Below are positions 1 through 8,556 of a DNA stretch of 64,000 bases, piece by piece. The stretch is from Glycocaulis albus. GTDB taxonomy: Bacteria > Pseudomonadota > Alphaproteobacteria > Caulobacterales > Maricaulaceae. Each line of letters begins with the position of its first letter. Within the stretch, counting starts at the first letter, position 1. Made by a program: the position numbers and the translations under genes. The notes under the pieces were generated by a model. The model saw nothing but the letters and a program-made list of their open reading frames with translations. It was not told the DNA's origin and did no database searches. The stretch covers positions 84,383 to 148,382 of the forward strand of contig NZ_BMFS01000007.1 in the NCBI RefSeq assembly GCF_014639075.1. The letters are read 5' to 3'.

Positions 1-282
1 GACACCCCTGTCGTCCATCGTTTCGAGATGACGCTTCATGCGCGCCTCGGCCTCGATCGCGGCCTTGGCCGCTTCCTCGCGCACGGTCTCGATGGCACTG
101 GTGACCACCGAGGCACCGGCCGCGCCCGGCCCGGTCCACAGCATGTAGCTGGCCGGGTCCGGCTCCACGAACACCGCGCGTATGTCTGCGCCGATCAATG
201 GCGAAAGTGCCACGGCGGCGGCCAGCGGGGTATCGTCGGCCTCATCGCCCTGCAGGGCTACGAGAATGCGTTCCGGGTTCAT
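1..282 (-). CDS. Universal stress protein (UspA family), 3' part cut by window edge
   Basis: The frame runs from an ATG at 282 to the left edge without a stop, so only the first 94 residues are present. An AGGGAGG ribosome binding site lies just upstream of the ATG. The product opens with MNPERILVALQGDEADDTP, a first beta strand followed by a polar loop as in UspA-fold proteins, and continues into an alanine/glutamate-rich helix (SAIETVREEAAKAAIEAEA). UspA proteins are cytoplasmic nucleotide-binding stress proteins. It is divergent from the HD gene, sharing a 94-bp intergenic region. Family assignment rests on the N-terminal half only, so the ATP-binding glycine motif cannot be checked. Confidence 0.6.
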   Translation of the reverse strand, partial: MNPERILVALQGDEADDTPLAAAVALSPLIGADIRAVFVEPDPASYMLWTGPGAAGASVVTSAIETVREEAAKAAIEAEARMKRHLETMDDRGV

Positions 283-376
283 GGCGGCCTCCCTTTCAGG
301 TGTGCTTGCGCTTGAACTTACGCCAATTCCTTCTAGACCGGGAGGGGAGAAGCTGGCCCGCGACACGATTGCACAC

Positions 377-1024
377 ATGGCTCAACGCAAGACATCCACC
401 CCCGCGCCGAGAGCCTGGCAGCGCATGCTGTCCGGGCGGCGCCTCGACCTGCTCGACCCGTCCCCGTTCGACATCGAGATCGAGGACATTGCACAAGGGC
501 TGGCGCGCGTGGCGCGCTGGAACGGCCAGACGGTGGGGCAACATGCCTTTTCGGTCGCCGAGCACAGCCTGATCGTGGAGCGCCTGTGCGGCCAGATGGA
601 GCCGGCCTGGCCGGCGAAATGGCGTATGGCCGCGCTGCTTCACGATGCGCCCGAATATGTGATTGGCGACATGATCTCGCCGTTCAAGAGCGCGCTGGGA
701 TTTGACTACCAGGCCTTCGAGGCAAAGCTCGAGCGCGCCGTGCACACACGCTTTGGCCTGCCGGCCCATCTGCCGAAATATGTGAAGACCACAATCAAGA
801 AGGCCGACCGGCTGTGCGCCTTTTTCGAGGCGGTCCAGCTGGCCGGCTTTTCGGTCGAGGAGGCACGCGAATTCTTCGGCAAGCCGCCGCTTGGATTGCG
901 GGTCGATATCCCCGTGCGCCCGACAGAGGCGGTACAGGGCGATTATGTCACCCGCTTCGAAACCTTGCTGATCGCCATGGATGAGGAAGACCGCCCGGCC
1001 GGGCGCAAGGCGGGACGCTCATGA
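377..1024 (+). CDS. HD-domain hydrolase (YfbR/5'-deoxynucleotidase-like)
   Basis: A 215-residue protein starting at the ATG at 377 (MAQRKTSTP); upstream in-frame ATGs lie in the divergent promoter and give no family-like sequence. Metal-binding residues of the HD superfamily are visible: QHAFSVAEHS (His56, His63), LLHDAPEYVIGD (His89-Asp90, Asp98) and a later KKADR aspartate. The RW...EHS...HD...GD pattern resembles YfbR-type 5'-deoxynucleotidases. The stop overlaps the start of the next gene (ATGA at 1021-1024), so it is translationally coupled to the NadQ-like regulator. This suggests, by inference only, a role in nucleotide or NAD-related metabolism. Confidence 0.8.
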   Translation: MAQRKTSTPAPRAWQRMLSGRRLDLLDPSPFDIEIEDIAQGLARVARWNGQTVGQHAFSVAEHSLIVERLCGQMEPAWPAKWRMAALLHDAPEYVIGDMISPFKSALGFDYQAFEAKLERAVHTRFGLPAHLPKYVKTTIKKADRLCAFFEAVQLAGFSVEEAREFFGKPPLGLRVDIPVRPTEAVQGDYVTRFETLLIAMDEEDRPAGRKAGRS

Positions 1025-2004
1025 GCCCGTCGCGCCCGCCGCTGCCGGCATCGACCGGTCTGGTCGTCGGCCTCAACGCCGTGATTTTCGCCAGTGAGGA
1101 AGGCGAGCCGCGCGTGCTGGTCACGCAAGGCCTTGCCACGCCAGAGGCGGCCCTGCCCTTCGGCCCGTTCGATCCGCAAGCTCACCGCACATTCGAGATC
1201 GGCCTGCGCGAATGGGTGCGCGGCCAGACCGGGTTCGAGCTGGGCTATGTCGAGCAGCTCTACACGTTCGGCGATCGGGGCCGTGAAGCCCCGCTGGCTG
1301 CCCTGACCGGCGCGGCGGGGGCGCGCGTGATCTCGCTTGGCTATCTGGGCCTTGCCCGCGAGGCGCGCGAGCTCTCCGGGCTGGGCGCGCGCTGGGCAAG
1401 CTGGAACGAGTTTTTCCCGTGGGAGGACCACCGCCATGGCCGCCCGCCCGTAATCGACGAGCTGCTGGCGCCGGCCTTGCGCAGCTGGGCCGACGAGGCA
1501 GGCGCGCCGGGCAGCCGCGCGGCGCGCCTGGAGCGCGTGCGCACGAACTTCGCGCTGGACGGCCTTGTGTGGAACGAGGAACGCGCGCTCGACCGGTATG
1601 AACTGCTCTATGAGGCAGGTCTCGTCGCCGAGGCCGCCCGCGATCAGGGCGAACCGGCACGCGCCCCGGCCGGCACCGGCCAGATCATGGCGTCTGACCA
1701 CAGGCGCATTCTCGCCACCGCCATTTCGCGCCTGCGCGGCAAGGTGAAATATCGCCCGGTCGTGTTCGAACTGATGGGAGACACCTTCACCCTGTCCGAA
1801 CTGCAGCGCATGGTGGAGGGCATCGCCGGCTTTGCCCTGCACAAGCAGAATTTCCGCCGTGCGCTGGACCGGGCCGGGTTCGTGGAAGGCACGGGCCGCT
1901 TCGAGGCGCGTACGGGCGGACGCCCGGCCGAGCTCTATCGTTTCCGCAATGAGGCCGTAAGCACCGGCCCGGCGTTGGGGCTGGCCATTCCAAGGTTGAA
2001 GTGA
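1021..2004 (+). CDS. nadQ: NadQ-type transcriptional regulator of NAD metabolism (Nudix-like sensor plus winged helix)
   Basis: A 327-residue protein. The first ~200 residues have a Nudix fold with a decayed Nudix box: FEIGLREWVRGQTGFELGYVEQLYTFGD lacks the REXXEE glutamates, which fits a ligand sensor and not an enzyme. Residues ~245-310 (KVKYRPVVFELMGDTFTLSELQRM ... FRRALDRAGFVE ... GRPAELYRF) match the winged-helix domain found at the C-terminus of NrtR-type regulators. In alphaproteobacteria, members of this family (COG4111, NadQ) are proposed regulators of NAD biosynthesis. The ATG overlaps the HD hydrolase stop. Target genes are not visible in the window. Transcription stops before the TetR gene, which has its own promoter. 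Confidence 0.75.
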   Translation: MSPSRPPLPASTGLVVGLNAVIFASEEGEPRVLVTQGLATPEAALPFGPFDPQAHRTFEIGLREWVRGQTGFELGYVEQLYTFGDRGREAPLAALTGAAGARVISLGYLGLAREARELSGLGARWASWNEFFPWEDHRHGRPPVIDELLAPALRSWADEAGAPGSRAARLERVRTNFALDGLVWNEERALDRYELLYEAGLVAEAARDQGEPARAPAGTGQIMASDHRRILATAISRLRGKVKYRPVVFELMGDTFTLSELQRMVEGIAGFALHKQNFRRALDRAGFVEGTGRFEARTGGRPAELYRFRNEAVSTGPALGLAIPRLK

Positions 2005-2011
2005 CACCCGC

Positions 2012-2041
2012 TTGACAATACGAACGAACGTTCGCACATAA
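2012..2041 (+). promoter_or_regulatory. Promoter with palindromic operator for the TetR gene
   Basis: A TTGACA -35 (2012-2017) is followed by the perfect palindrome CGAACGTTCG (2025-2034), within the longer run of GAAC/GTTC repeats ACGAACGAACGTTCGCA, and an ACATAA -10-like hexamer at 2036-2041. The palindrome sits between the two promoter elements, as expected for autorepression by the adjacent TetR protein. The predicted transcript start falls almost at the ATG (2047), and there is no Shine-Dalgarno sequence, so the mRNA may be leaderless. Confidence 0.6.
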
Positions 2042-2046
2042 GCGGT

Positions 2047-2634
2047 ATGCCACAGGAAAAATCCACCCGCTCACGCATCGTCGAAACCGCATTGGAAGAA
2101 ATGTCCAAAGGCGGGCTGGCCACCTTGTCGATTGGTCACCTCGCCAAGGCCTGCGCCATGTCAAAAAGCGGGCTGTTTGCCCATTTCGGCGGGCAAGAAG
2201 CCCTGCAGGTCTCGGTGATCGAGGCCGCTATCGAGCAATTCCGCCAGCAGGTAGTGGAACCCGCCCGCCAGCAGAGCGGCACGCTGGCCCGGATCGACGC
2301 ACTGGGCACGAACTGGACAGGCTGGCTCTTGCGCGACCCGTCGCGCCCCTGCCCGATATTGCAAGCCGCTTTCGAGGCCCCTGCCCTGACGCCGAAGGCC
2401 GCAGAACTAGCCCGTCAGGCGCGGCGCGGCTGGACCGACTGGGTGGAGCGGCTCGCCAAGCTCGCCATCCACGAAGGCGGATTTGCCGCCAGCACAGACG
2501 CCAAGCGTTTTGCCTTCCAGTTCGAGGCGATTGGCGTGGGCTGCCAGTCCTGGTCCGTGGTTCAGGGGCGCGACGAGGCCGGGCGGCTGACACGCGCCAG
2601 CTTCACCGCCCTGATCGATAGCGCCCGCGCCTGA
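2047..2634 (+). CDS. TetR/AcrR family transcriptional regulator
   Basis: A 195-residue protein with an N-terminal helix-turn-helix: SRIVETALEEMSKGGLATLSIGHLAKACAMSKSGLFAHFGGQEALQ (residues ~8-53) is a standard TetR_N domain with the ...SKSxLFxHFxxKExL signature. The C-terminal ligand domain resembles the TetR subgroup with a conserved C-P near residue 100 (SRPCPILQAAFEA). It sits directly upstream of an alpha/beta hydrolase gene (8-bp gap), so the two probably form one operon controlled by this repressor through the palindrome at 2025-2034. The inducer is unknown. Confidence 0.85.
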   Translation: MPQEKSTRSRIVETALEEMSKGGLATLSIGHLAKACAMSKSGLFAHFGGQEALQVSVIEAAIEQFRQQVVEPARQQSGTLARIDALGTNWTGWLLRDPSRPCPILQAAFEAPALTPKAAELARQARRGWTDWVERLAKLAIHEGGFAASTDAKRFAFQFEAIGVGCQSWSVVQGRDEAGRLTRASFTALIDSARA

Positions 2635-2642
2635 GATATCCC

Positions 2643-3467
2643 ATGAAAACCGCAATCCTGATGGCCAATCTCATGGCCGCCATCGCGCCCGCACGCTTCC
2701 GCGCCATTGCCGCAAAGCGCTTTGTCCGCCCGCGCGTGCGCCAGCAGACCGATACGGGGCGGGATTTTCTCGCCACGCTGGACGCGGGATGGATCGAAGG
2801 ACCGCTGGGCCGCCAGCGCATCTATAGCGGCGGGCAAGGCCCTGCCATCTTCTTCCTGCATGGCTGGGAGGCAGATGCGGCGGACCTCTCCAGCCACGCG
2901 CAGCACCTGATGGAAAACGGCTACTGCGTCGTCCTCATCGATGGCCCCGCCCACGGCGCATCGGACGGGCACAAGGCGACCCTGCCGCTCTTTGCCGAGG
3001 GCCTGGGTGCGGCAGCGGCCACATTCGGCCAGCCTTTCGCCATCGTCGCCCACTCCATGGGCGCGGCGTCCAGCGTGGTTGCGATGAGTGAGGGGCTGGT
3101 GAAGCCGGCGGCCTTCGTGGCGCTGGCCTCGCCCTGCTCTCTGGCGGGTAATATCGCCTTTCAGGCTGGCGCGATGGGCCTGTCGAAACGCGCCATCGCC
3201 CTGATGCAGGGCGGGGTGGAGCACGTGCTGAAAACGCCGATAGCCCGCTTCGATATCGCGCGGGACGCGCCGTCCATGACAGCGAAGGCGCTGTTCATCT
3301 ACGGCGACAACGACACGATCGTGCCGGTGAGCGCGGGCGAGAGCGCCGCGAAGGACTGGCCCGGCGCACGGCTCGTCATCAAGCCGGGGCTCGGCCATCG
3401 CGGTGTCCTGCGCGATCCCGGTGTACTGGCCGAGGTGGCAGATTTTCTGGACAGCGTTCGGCCTTAA
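2643..3467 (+). CDS. Alpha/beta hydrolase
   Basis: A 274-residue serine hydrolase. The oxyanion strand FFLHGWEADA (residues ~70-79), the nucleophile elbow AHSMG (Ser138), the acid in YGDND and the histidine in GLGHRG give a complete catalytic triad. The substrate cannot be predicted. No secretion signal is evident; the basic N-terminus (PARFRAIAAKRFVRPRVRQ) is typical of a subset of cytoplasmic hydrolases of this family. The gene follows tetR by 8 bp and is likely cotranscribed. Its TAA stop overlaps that of the convergent PhoX gene within the tetranucleotide TTAA (3464-3467). Confidence 0.85.
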   Translation: MKTAILMANLMAAIAPARFRAIAAKRFVRPRVRQQTDTGRDFLATLDAGWIEGPLGRQRIYSGGQGPAIFFLHGWEADAADLSSHAQHLMENGYCVVLIDGPAHGASDGHKATLPLFAEGLGAAAATFGQPFAIVAHSMGAASSVVAMSEGLVKPAAFVALASPCSLAGNIAFQAGAMGLSKRAIALMQGGVEHVLKTPIARFDIARDAPSMTAKALFIYGDNDTIVPVSAGESAAKDWPGARLVIKPGLGHRGVLRDPGVLAEVADFLDSVRP

Positions 3468-5488
3468 GCCCCGATCTTGCCGCCATCCAGACGCCGGATC
3501 GCGACCGTGGCCGAGCGCGGCAGAGTGCGCCCGCCATCGGGCCAGTGACTGTCGAAATTGGCGGCAGCGAAACCGGCCTCGGAGGTGTTCGCGCCGGGAT
3601 GCTGGACGTTGATGAACATGGTGCGCTGATCGGGAGTCGTGACGACGCCGGTGATCTCGCAGCCGACAGGGCCTGTGAGGAAGCGGCGGATCTCGCCCGT
3701 ATCCGGGTTGGCGGCCAGCATCTTGTTGTTGCCAAAGGGCGTATAGACACCGGAATTAAGGGCGCTGTCGGAGATATCGCACTGGATCCACAGACGCCGG
3801 TCGGCGTCGAACCAGAGCCCGTCCGGGGCCGCAAAAATAGCATCCTGATCCAGCGGCGCGCCATTGACGTCGCGGCTGTCGCCTTCAGGCCCGGCTAGCA
3901 CAAAAATGTCCCAGTTGAAGCGGGTGGACGCCTGGTCGCCATCGGCCTCGTTCCAGCGGATGATCGAGCCGAACGCGTTGTCCGCACGCGGATTGGCCGC
4001 GTCCACCTGGTCTGCCGTGCGGCGGGTATTGTTGGTCAGCGTGAAATAGACCGCGCGGGTTTCAGGGTCGACCGCACCCCATTCGGGCCGGTCCATCGGG
4101 GTCGCACCGACAATGTCTGCTGCCGTGCGTGTGTTGATCAGCACATCGCCCTGATCGGTGAAGCCATTGCTCTCATCGAGCCCGTTCTGACCGTAAACGA
4201 GCGGCAGCCACTCGCCGCTACCGTCATCATTGAAACGCGCCACATAGAGCGTGCCGGTATCGAGAATATCGCCTCGCGTGACGCCGGGCTGATACGCGCC
4301 GTCAGAGACGAATTTGTAAATATATTCGAACCGGGAATCGTCACCGGAATAGCAGACCACAGGTTGGCCGGCCTCTGCCGGCGCGAAGACCACACCCTCA
4401 TGGGCGAAGCGGCCCAGCGTGGTGCGCTTGACCGGGGTTGAATCCGGATCGAACGGGTCGATCTCGGTCATCCAGCCGAACATGTTGGGTTCATTGCGGT
4501 AATCGCCAGCCGGTGCATCGGCCTTGGTGGATGCATCAAAGCGAACATAGCCGTCTCCGCCATCATCAGCCAGGTGCCAGTTATGGCGGCTGACATCCGG
4601 GCGCACGCCATAGCGGGCGTGCTCGCGCGGCATCTCGCCATCGGTATTGACGAAATAGCCCGACCAGTTCTCTTCCGCGGCCATATAGGTGTTCCACGGC
4701 GTCACGCCGTGGGCACAATTGGACAGCGTGCCGCGCGTATGCGTGCCGTCCGGGCTGTAAAAGGTTGCCATCTTGGCATGGCCGCGTGCCGGGCCCGCAA
4801 TTTCCATACGTGTCAGGCCGGTAATGCGCCGGTTGCGCGGGTCGGCCACGACCCGCCAGTTGCCATTCGCGTCAGCGCGCATGCGCACGACCGAGACACC
4901 ATGCGCGTTAAGTTCTTTCAGCACATGATCGGCCGGTCGCGGCCCGGCATGATCGGGCGTGCCCCAGGAGCTGATCTCGCTACCTTGCGTCACGGCGTAA
5001 TGCAGAAAGCGCGTCTCGATATATTCATGGTTCATCACCAGAAAGCCGTCGGTGGAACTGCCCTGCCACGGGCTATCGCCTTCAATGGGGAAGAAGTGCA
5101 TGCCGTCATGATGCATGCCGGCCTGATGGGCCTGATCCTCGCCGGAATTGTCCGGTGCGAACGCCGGAAAATCACCGCTGATCGCATCGCCCCAGCGATA
5201 GATGACCCGCGCCTCATAACCGTCCGGCACGACGATAGTGTCGGTAGAGGATACCGGCACGGCGTTGAACCCCAGCGACGGACCGGACGATGCGTCCTGC
5301 GCCTCGGGCCGGCGTGCGCAGGCCGCCACCGGCCCGGCCACAAACCCGCTGACCGCCAGGCCCAGCCCGCCGCGCAGGAAGCTGCGCCGGTCAAGGCGCG
5401 CCTTGACCACATCGGCAAAAGGCCGGTTGCCCGAATTGTTGGTTTCCGGCTCGAAATCGGGATCGAGTCGTGCGGCGAGATCGGTCAT
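3464..5488 (-). CDS. PhoX-family (DUF839) Tat-exported phosphatase
   Basis: I choose the ATG at 5488 (MTDLAARLDPDFEPETNNSG, 674 residues), which has a GGAG site 7-8 nt upstream; the frame stays open further upstream but with low-complexity shadow sequence. A twin-arginine signal follows at residues 34-39 (RRSFLRG) with a hydrophobic stretch and an AAC end, indicating folded export and possible lipidation. The body has PhoX landmarks: FFPIEG, MNHEYIETRF, LSNCAHGVTPWNTYMAAEENW, PNMFGWMTEIDPFDP, RFAHEGVVFA, NVQHPG. PhoX enzymes are Ca2+-dependent periplasmic alkaline phosphatases; related DUF839 proteins may have other activities. Monocistronic; no Pho box was identified. Confidence 0.85.
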   Translation of the reverse strand: MTDLAARLDPDFEPETNNSGNRPFADVVKARLDRRSFLRGGLGLAVSGFVAGPVAACARRPEAQDASSGPSLGFNAVPVSSTDTIVVPDGYEARVIYRWGDAISGDFPAFAPDNSGEDQAHQAGMHHDGMHFFPIEGDSPWQGSSTDGFLVMNHEYIETRFLHYAVTQGSEISSWGTPDHAGPRPADHVLKELNAHGVSVVRMRADANGNWRVVADPRNRRITGLTRMEIAGPARGHAKMATFYSPDGTHTRGTLSNCAHGVTPWNTYMAAEENWSGYFVNTDGEMPREHARYGVRPDVSRHNWHLADDGGDGYVRFDASTKADAPAGDYRNEPNMFGWMTEIDPFDPDSTPVKRTTLGRFAHEGVVFAPAEAGQPVVCYSGDDSRFEYIYKFVSDGAYQPGVTRGDILDTGTLYVARFNDDGSGEWLPLVYGQNGLDESNGFTDQGDVLINTRTAADIVGATPMDRPEWGAVDPETRAVYFTLTNNTRRTADQVDAANPRADNAFGSIIRWNEADGDQASTRFNWDIFVLAGPEGDSRDVNGAPLDQDAIFAAPDGLWFDADRRLWIQCDISDSALNSGVYTPFGNNKMLAANPDTGEIRRFLTGPVGCEITGVVTTPDQRTMFINVQHPGANTSEAGFAAANFDSHWPDGGRTLPRSATVAIRRLDGGKIGA

Positions 5489-5646
5489 CAAAGGCTCCGG
5501 GGAGATTCTTCTTGGCGTGGATATGGGCCTAGCAGCGCCATGTGACGAGGGTGTGATGGCCGCTGGCGCCTCTTCAGGGACGCTTTGACGCAGCTTGCGA
5601 TGCACACCTCTTGCCTTTGCCCCACACACGCGCCAAGCCTTCCGCG

Positions 5647-6621
5647 ATGAGCGATACAGCGACCGCCCCCACCCTGCCGGCACACGATGCTGTGAACCTT
5701 GACCGGGCAGCATCCCTGCTGGCGGACGGCGCTCTGGCAGCCGTTCCGACCGAGACCGTGTACGGGCTGGCTGCCGACGCCACCAGCCCGGCGGCCATAG
5801 CGGCGCTCTATGCAGCCAAGGGGCGCCCGCGCTTCAACCCCCTCATCGCCCATGTGGACGGTCTGGAGCGTGCGCTGGAGCTGGTGGAGCTGAGCCCTGC
5901 GGCAATTAAGCTTGCCCGGCAGGTCTGGCCGGGGCCGCTGACGCTGGTGGGACGTCACCGCGCCACGAGCCCGGTATGCGATCTGGCACGGGCGGGGCTG
6001 GACACGTTGGCGGTGCGCTGGCCGGATTCGCCTGCCATGACGGGGCTGGTCGCACGCCTTGACCGCCCGCTGGCGGCCCCCAGTGCCAACCGTTCGGGCA
6101 GTATCAGCCCGACCACCGCGCAGCATGTCGCCGATAGCCTGGGTGATCGTATTGGCCTCATTCTGGATGGCGGTCCGTGCCGGGTGGGGCTGGAAAGCAC
6201 CATTCTGGCCGATCTGCCCGGCGGTCTGGTCCTGCTGCGCGCCGGAGCGCTGGAGGCCGGCCGTATCGAGGCGCTGACCGGCACGGCCCTGCAGCGCGCC
6301 AGCGCCGATACCGCCATCGCCGCGCCCGGCATGCTAAAGAGCCATTACGCGCCGGAAGCGCCCTTGCGGCTGGACGTTACACAGCCTGCTCCTGCCGAGA
6401 CCTATCTGGCCTTCGGCCGCTGGCGCGGAAAGGCAGCCGCACATGTGCTGGACCTCTCGGCGTCCGGTGATCTCGCCGAAGCTGCCGCCCGGCTCTTCGC
6501 CCATCTGCGCACCGCCGACGCACTGGGGCGGCCGATCGCGGTGGCGCCGATCCCGCATGACGGTCTGGGCGAAGCCATCAATGACCGGCTTGCCCGTGCG
6601 GCAGCCCCGAAGGACAATTGA
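5647..6621 (+). CDS. tsaC: Threonylcarbamoyl-AMP synthase (Sua5/YrdC family, two-domain form)
   Basis: This enzyme makes threonylcarbamoyl-AMP from Thr, bicarbonate and ATP for the t6A37 modification of ANN-decoding tRNAs. The 324-residue product has the YrdC domain first: VPTETVYGLAADA, AAKGRPRFNPLIAHV, WPGPLTLV, AAPSANRSGSISPTTAQHV, DGGPCRVGLESTI. A Sua5 C-terminal domain follows (APGMLKSHYAPEAPL ... VAPIPHDGLGEAINDRLARAA). The long form corresponds to Sua5 (TsaC2), not E. coli TsaC. The ATG at 5647 is preferred; a TTG at 5611 would add 12 residues, and neither has a clear Shine-Dalgarno sequence. It is divergent from the PhoX gene. Confidence 0.92.
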   Translation: MSDTATAPTLPAHDAVNLDRAASLLADGALAAVPTETVYGLAADATSPAAIAALYAAKGRPRFNPLIAHVDGLERALELVELSPAAIKLARQVWPGPLTLVGRHRATSPVCDLARAGLDTLAVRWPDSPAMTGLVARLDRPLAAPSANRSGSISPTTAQHVADSLGDRIGLILDGGPCRVGLESTILADLPGGLVLLRAGALEAGRIEALTGTALQRASADTAIAAPGMLKSHYAPEAPLRLDVTQPAPAETYLAFGRWRGKAAAHVLDLSASGDLAEAAARLFAHLRTADALGRPIAVAPIPHDGLGEAINDRLARAAAPKDN

Positions 6622-6651
6622 AGTCTGAACCCGTCAGCAGGCGAATCCCAA

Positions 6652-7026
6652 ATGGACACCCAGACAGCAAAACCACGCTTCCCGCGCTCGCAATGGATAC
6701 CCGATGGCGTCTATGTGGTGCGCTTCCGGAGCCCGCTGGACCAGTCCGGCGGCGTGGTCACCGTGCGCAATGGCCGCGCGACCGGCGGGGATAGCAGCTA
6801 TTACTATGAAGGATGGCTGGAAGATGGGCCCGATGGCCCGCTTGCGCGCATGCTGTTTGTGCGTCACAGGCCCGAGACCGTATCAGTGGTAGGGGATGTT
6901 GCCCGCTTCAACGTGCTTTATGACGGCCGGGTGGACGGTGATCTCTACCATCTCGAAGGGCGCATGCATGAAGCGCCCAATCTGAAGCTGACTGCCGTCA
7001 TGACCCGCCTGCCTGTCGAGCTGTAA
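6652..7026 (+). CDS. GrlR-like small regulatory-fold protein
   Basis: A 124-residue protein. DGVYVVRFRSPLDQSGGVVTVRNG (residues ~18-41), GGDSSYYYEGWLEDG, ARMLFVRHRPETVSVVGDVARFNVLYDGRVDGDLYHLEGRMHEAPNLKLTAVMTRL follow the pattern of the GrlR family (short beta-barrel with GVYxVxF, GGDxxYYY and a terminal LTRL). GrlR was named as a negative regulator of the LEE type III secretion system in enteropathogens, but most environmental homologues stand alone and have unknown roles. Here it lies between tsaC and an FAD-linked dehydrogenase with no secretion genes nearby, so a T3SS role should not be assumed. Confidence 0.65.
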   Translation: MDTQTAKPRFPRSQWIPDGVYVVRFRSPLDQSGGVVTVRNGRATGGDSSYYYEGWLEDGPDGPLARMLFVRHRPETVSVVGDVARFNVLYDGRVDGDLYHLEGRMHEAPNLKLTAVMTRLPVEL

Positions 7027-7042
7027 GGAGCACCCGATCCCG

Positions 7043-8452
7043 ATGACCGCCCTCGCCCCGGCTCTTGCGTCACTCACGGCAAGCCTCGACCCGAAATCCT
7101 GGTCAGCCGACCCGGCAGAGCTGGAGAGCCATGCGCGGGACTGGCGCGGGCGCTATGCGGGCGGCACGCCGCTGGTGCTGAAGCCTGCCAGCACGCAGGA
7201 GGCGGCCAGCATGCTGGCGGCCTGCAACGCCGCGCGCATCCCCGTCATGCCCCAGGGCGGTATAACCGGGCTGGTCGGGGCCTCCACGCCGGCCAACGAG
7301 GTCGTCATCTCCATGAAGCGGATGAACGCCATCCGCGAGATCGACACGGCCAATGAGTCGATGACCGTCGAGGCCGGCGCCGTGCTGCAGAGCGTGCAGG
7401 AGGCCGCACGCGGTGCCGGCAAGCTCTTCCCCTTAAGCCTCGGCGCGCAAGGCTCGGCCATGATTGGTGGCCTGATCTCCACCAATGCGGGCGGGGTGCA
7501 GGTGCTGCGCTATGGCATGATGCGCGATCTGGTTCTGGGGCTGGAAGCGGTCCTGCCCGATGGCCGGGTGCTCAGCGGGCTGTCGGGCCTGCGCAAGGAC
7601 AATACCGGATACGATCTCAAACAGCTTTTCATCGGCGCGGAAGGCACGCTTGGCCTCGTCACGGCAGCGACGCTGAAACTGTTCCCGCGTCCGGCCTCGG
7701 TCAGTGTCGCGATTGCCGCGGTGCAAGACCCCGAGGCGGCCGTAACCCTTCTGGGTCATTTGAAGGACCGGACGGGCGGCGCGGTCAGCGCGTTCGAGCT
7801 GATCTCCGGCTTCGCCATGGAGCTGGTCTGCGCCCACGTGCCCGGCGCGCGCTCGCCACTGCAAGGCAATCCGGACTGGATGGTGCTGATCGAGCTGTCG
7901 AGCGCGGAAGAGGAACGCTCCGGCATTCTGATGGAAACCGCACTGGAAAGCGCCTTTGAGTCCGGTCTGGTCACCGACGCCGCACTGGCACAGTCCGAAG
8001 CGCAGGCCGCGCAGTTCTGGGCGCTGCGCGAGAATATCCCCGAAGGCGAGAAGGCACACGGCAAGGCCGCCAAGCACGATGTCTCGGTACCGGTATCGCG
8101 CATGGCCGCCTTCATGCGCGAGGCCACGCAGCAGGCCGAGGCGCTGGTAGACGGGTCGCGGGTGATCGCGTTCGGCCATGTCGGCGATGGCAATGTGCAT
8201 TTCAATCTCGCCGCGCGTGAGCCCGGCACGGGAGAGGAGTTCATCGCGCGCGCAGCACCTGCCACCCGGCTGATCTACGACCTTGTGGACAAGCATCACG
8301 GCTCGATCTCGGCAGAGCACGGGATCGGGATCCTCAAACAGGCCGAGCTGAAAGCGCGCAAGCCGGTTGAAGTGGACGTGATGCGCGCGATCAAGGCGGT
8401 GCTTGATCCGCACAATATCATGAACCCGCGCATCCTCACCGGGCTGGACTAG
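7043..8452 (+). CDS. FAD-linked 2-hydroxyacid dehydrogenase (GlcD / D-2-hydroxyglutarate dehydrogenase family)
   Basis: A 469-residue flavoenzyme. The PCMH-type FAD domain covers residues ~50-225: PVMPQGGITGLVGASTP, LFPLSLGAQGSAMIGGLISTNAGGVQVLRYGMMRDLVLGLEAVLPDG, LKQLFIGAEGTLGLVTAATLKLFPRP. The C-terminal FAD-oxidase domain follows with the metal/substrate motif GHVGDGNVHFN and SAEHGIGILK. The family oxidises D-2-hydroxyacids such as D-2-hydroxyglutarate or D-lactate, passing electrons to a quinone or ETF. PQGGxTGLVG and the length favour the D-2-hydroxyglutarate dehydrogenase branch, but substrate choice is not certain. An AAGGAG site lies 12 nt before the ATG, overlapping the previous stop region, which suggests cotranscription. 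Confidence 0.85.
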   Translation: MTALAPALASLTASLDPKSWSADPAELESHARDWRGRYAGGTPLVLKPASTQEAASMLAACNAARIPVMPQGGITGLVGASTPANEVVISMKRMNAIREIDTANESMTVEAGAVLQSVQEAARGAGKLFPLSLGAQGSAMIGGLISTNAGGVQVLRYGMMRDLVLGLEAVLPDGRVLSGLSGLRKDNTGYDLKQLFIGAEGTLGLVTAATLKLFPRPASVSVAIAAVQDPEAAVTLLGHLKDRTGGAVSAFELISGFAMELVCAHVPGARSPLQGNPDWMVLIELSSAEEERSGILMETALESAFESGLVTDAALAQSEAQAAQFWALRENIPEGEKAHGKAAKHDVSVPVSRMAAFMREATQQAEALVDGSRVIAFGHVGDGNVHFNLAAREPGTGEEFIARAAPATRLIYDLVDKHHGSISAEHGIGILKQAELKARKPVEVDVMRAIKAVLDPHNIMNPRILTGLD

Positions 8453-8556
8453 GCACCACGCGCCCGGCTATTGGCATTTTCGGGCAACGCCCCTATTTCG
8501 ATAGATACACTCACTAGAGTTCCCCGCACCAGAGCTACAGGCGAGACCCATCTTCC

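Noticed and set aside
4574..5545. A 323-codon plus-strand frame opposite the PhoX gene
   Set aside because: No family resemblance and no ribosome binding site; the PhoX protein on the minus strand explains the region.
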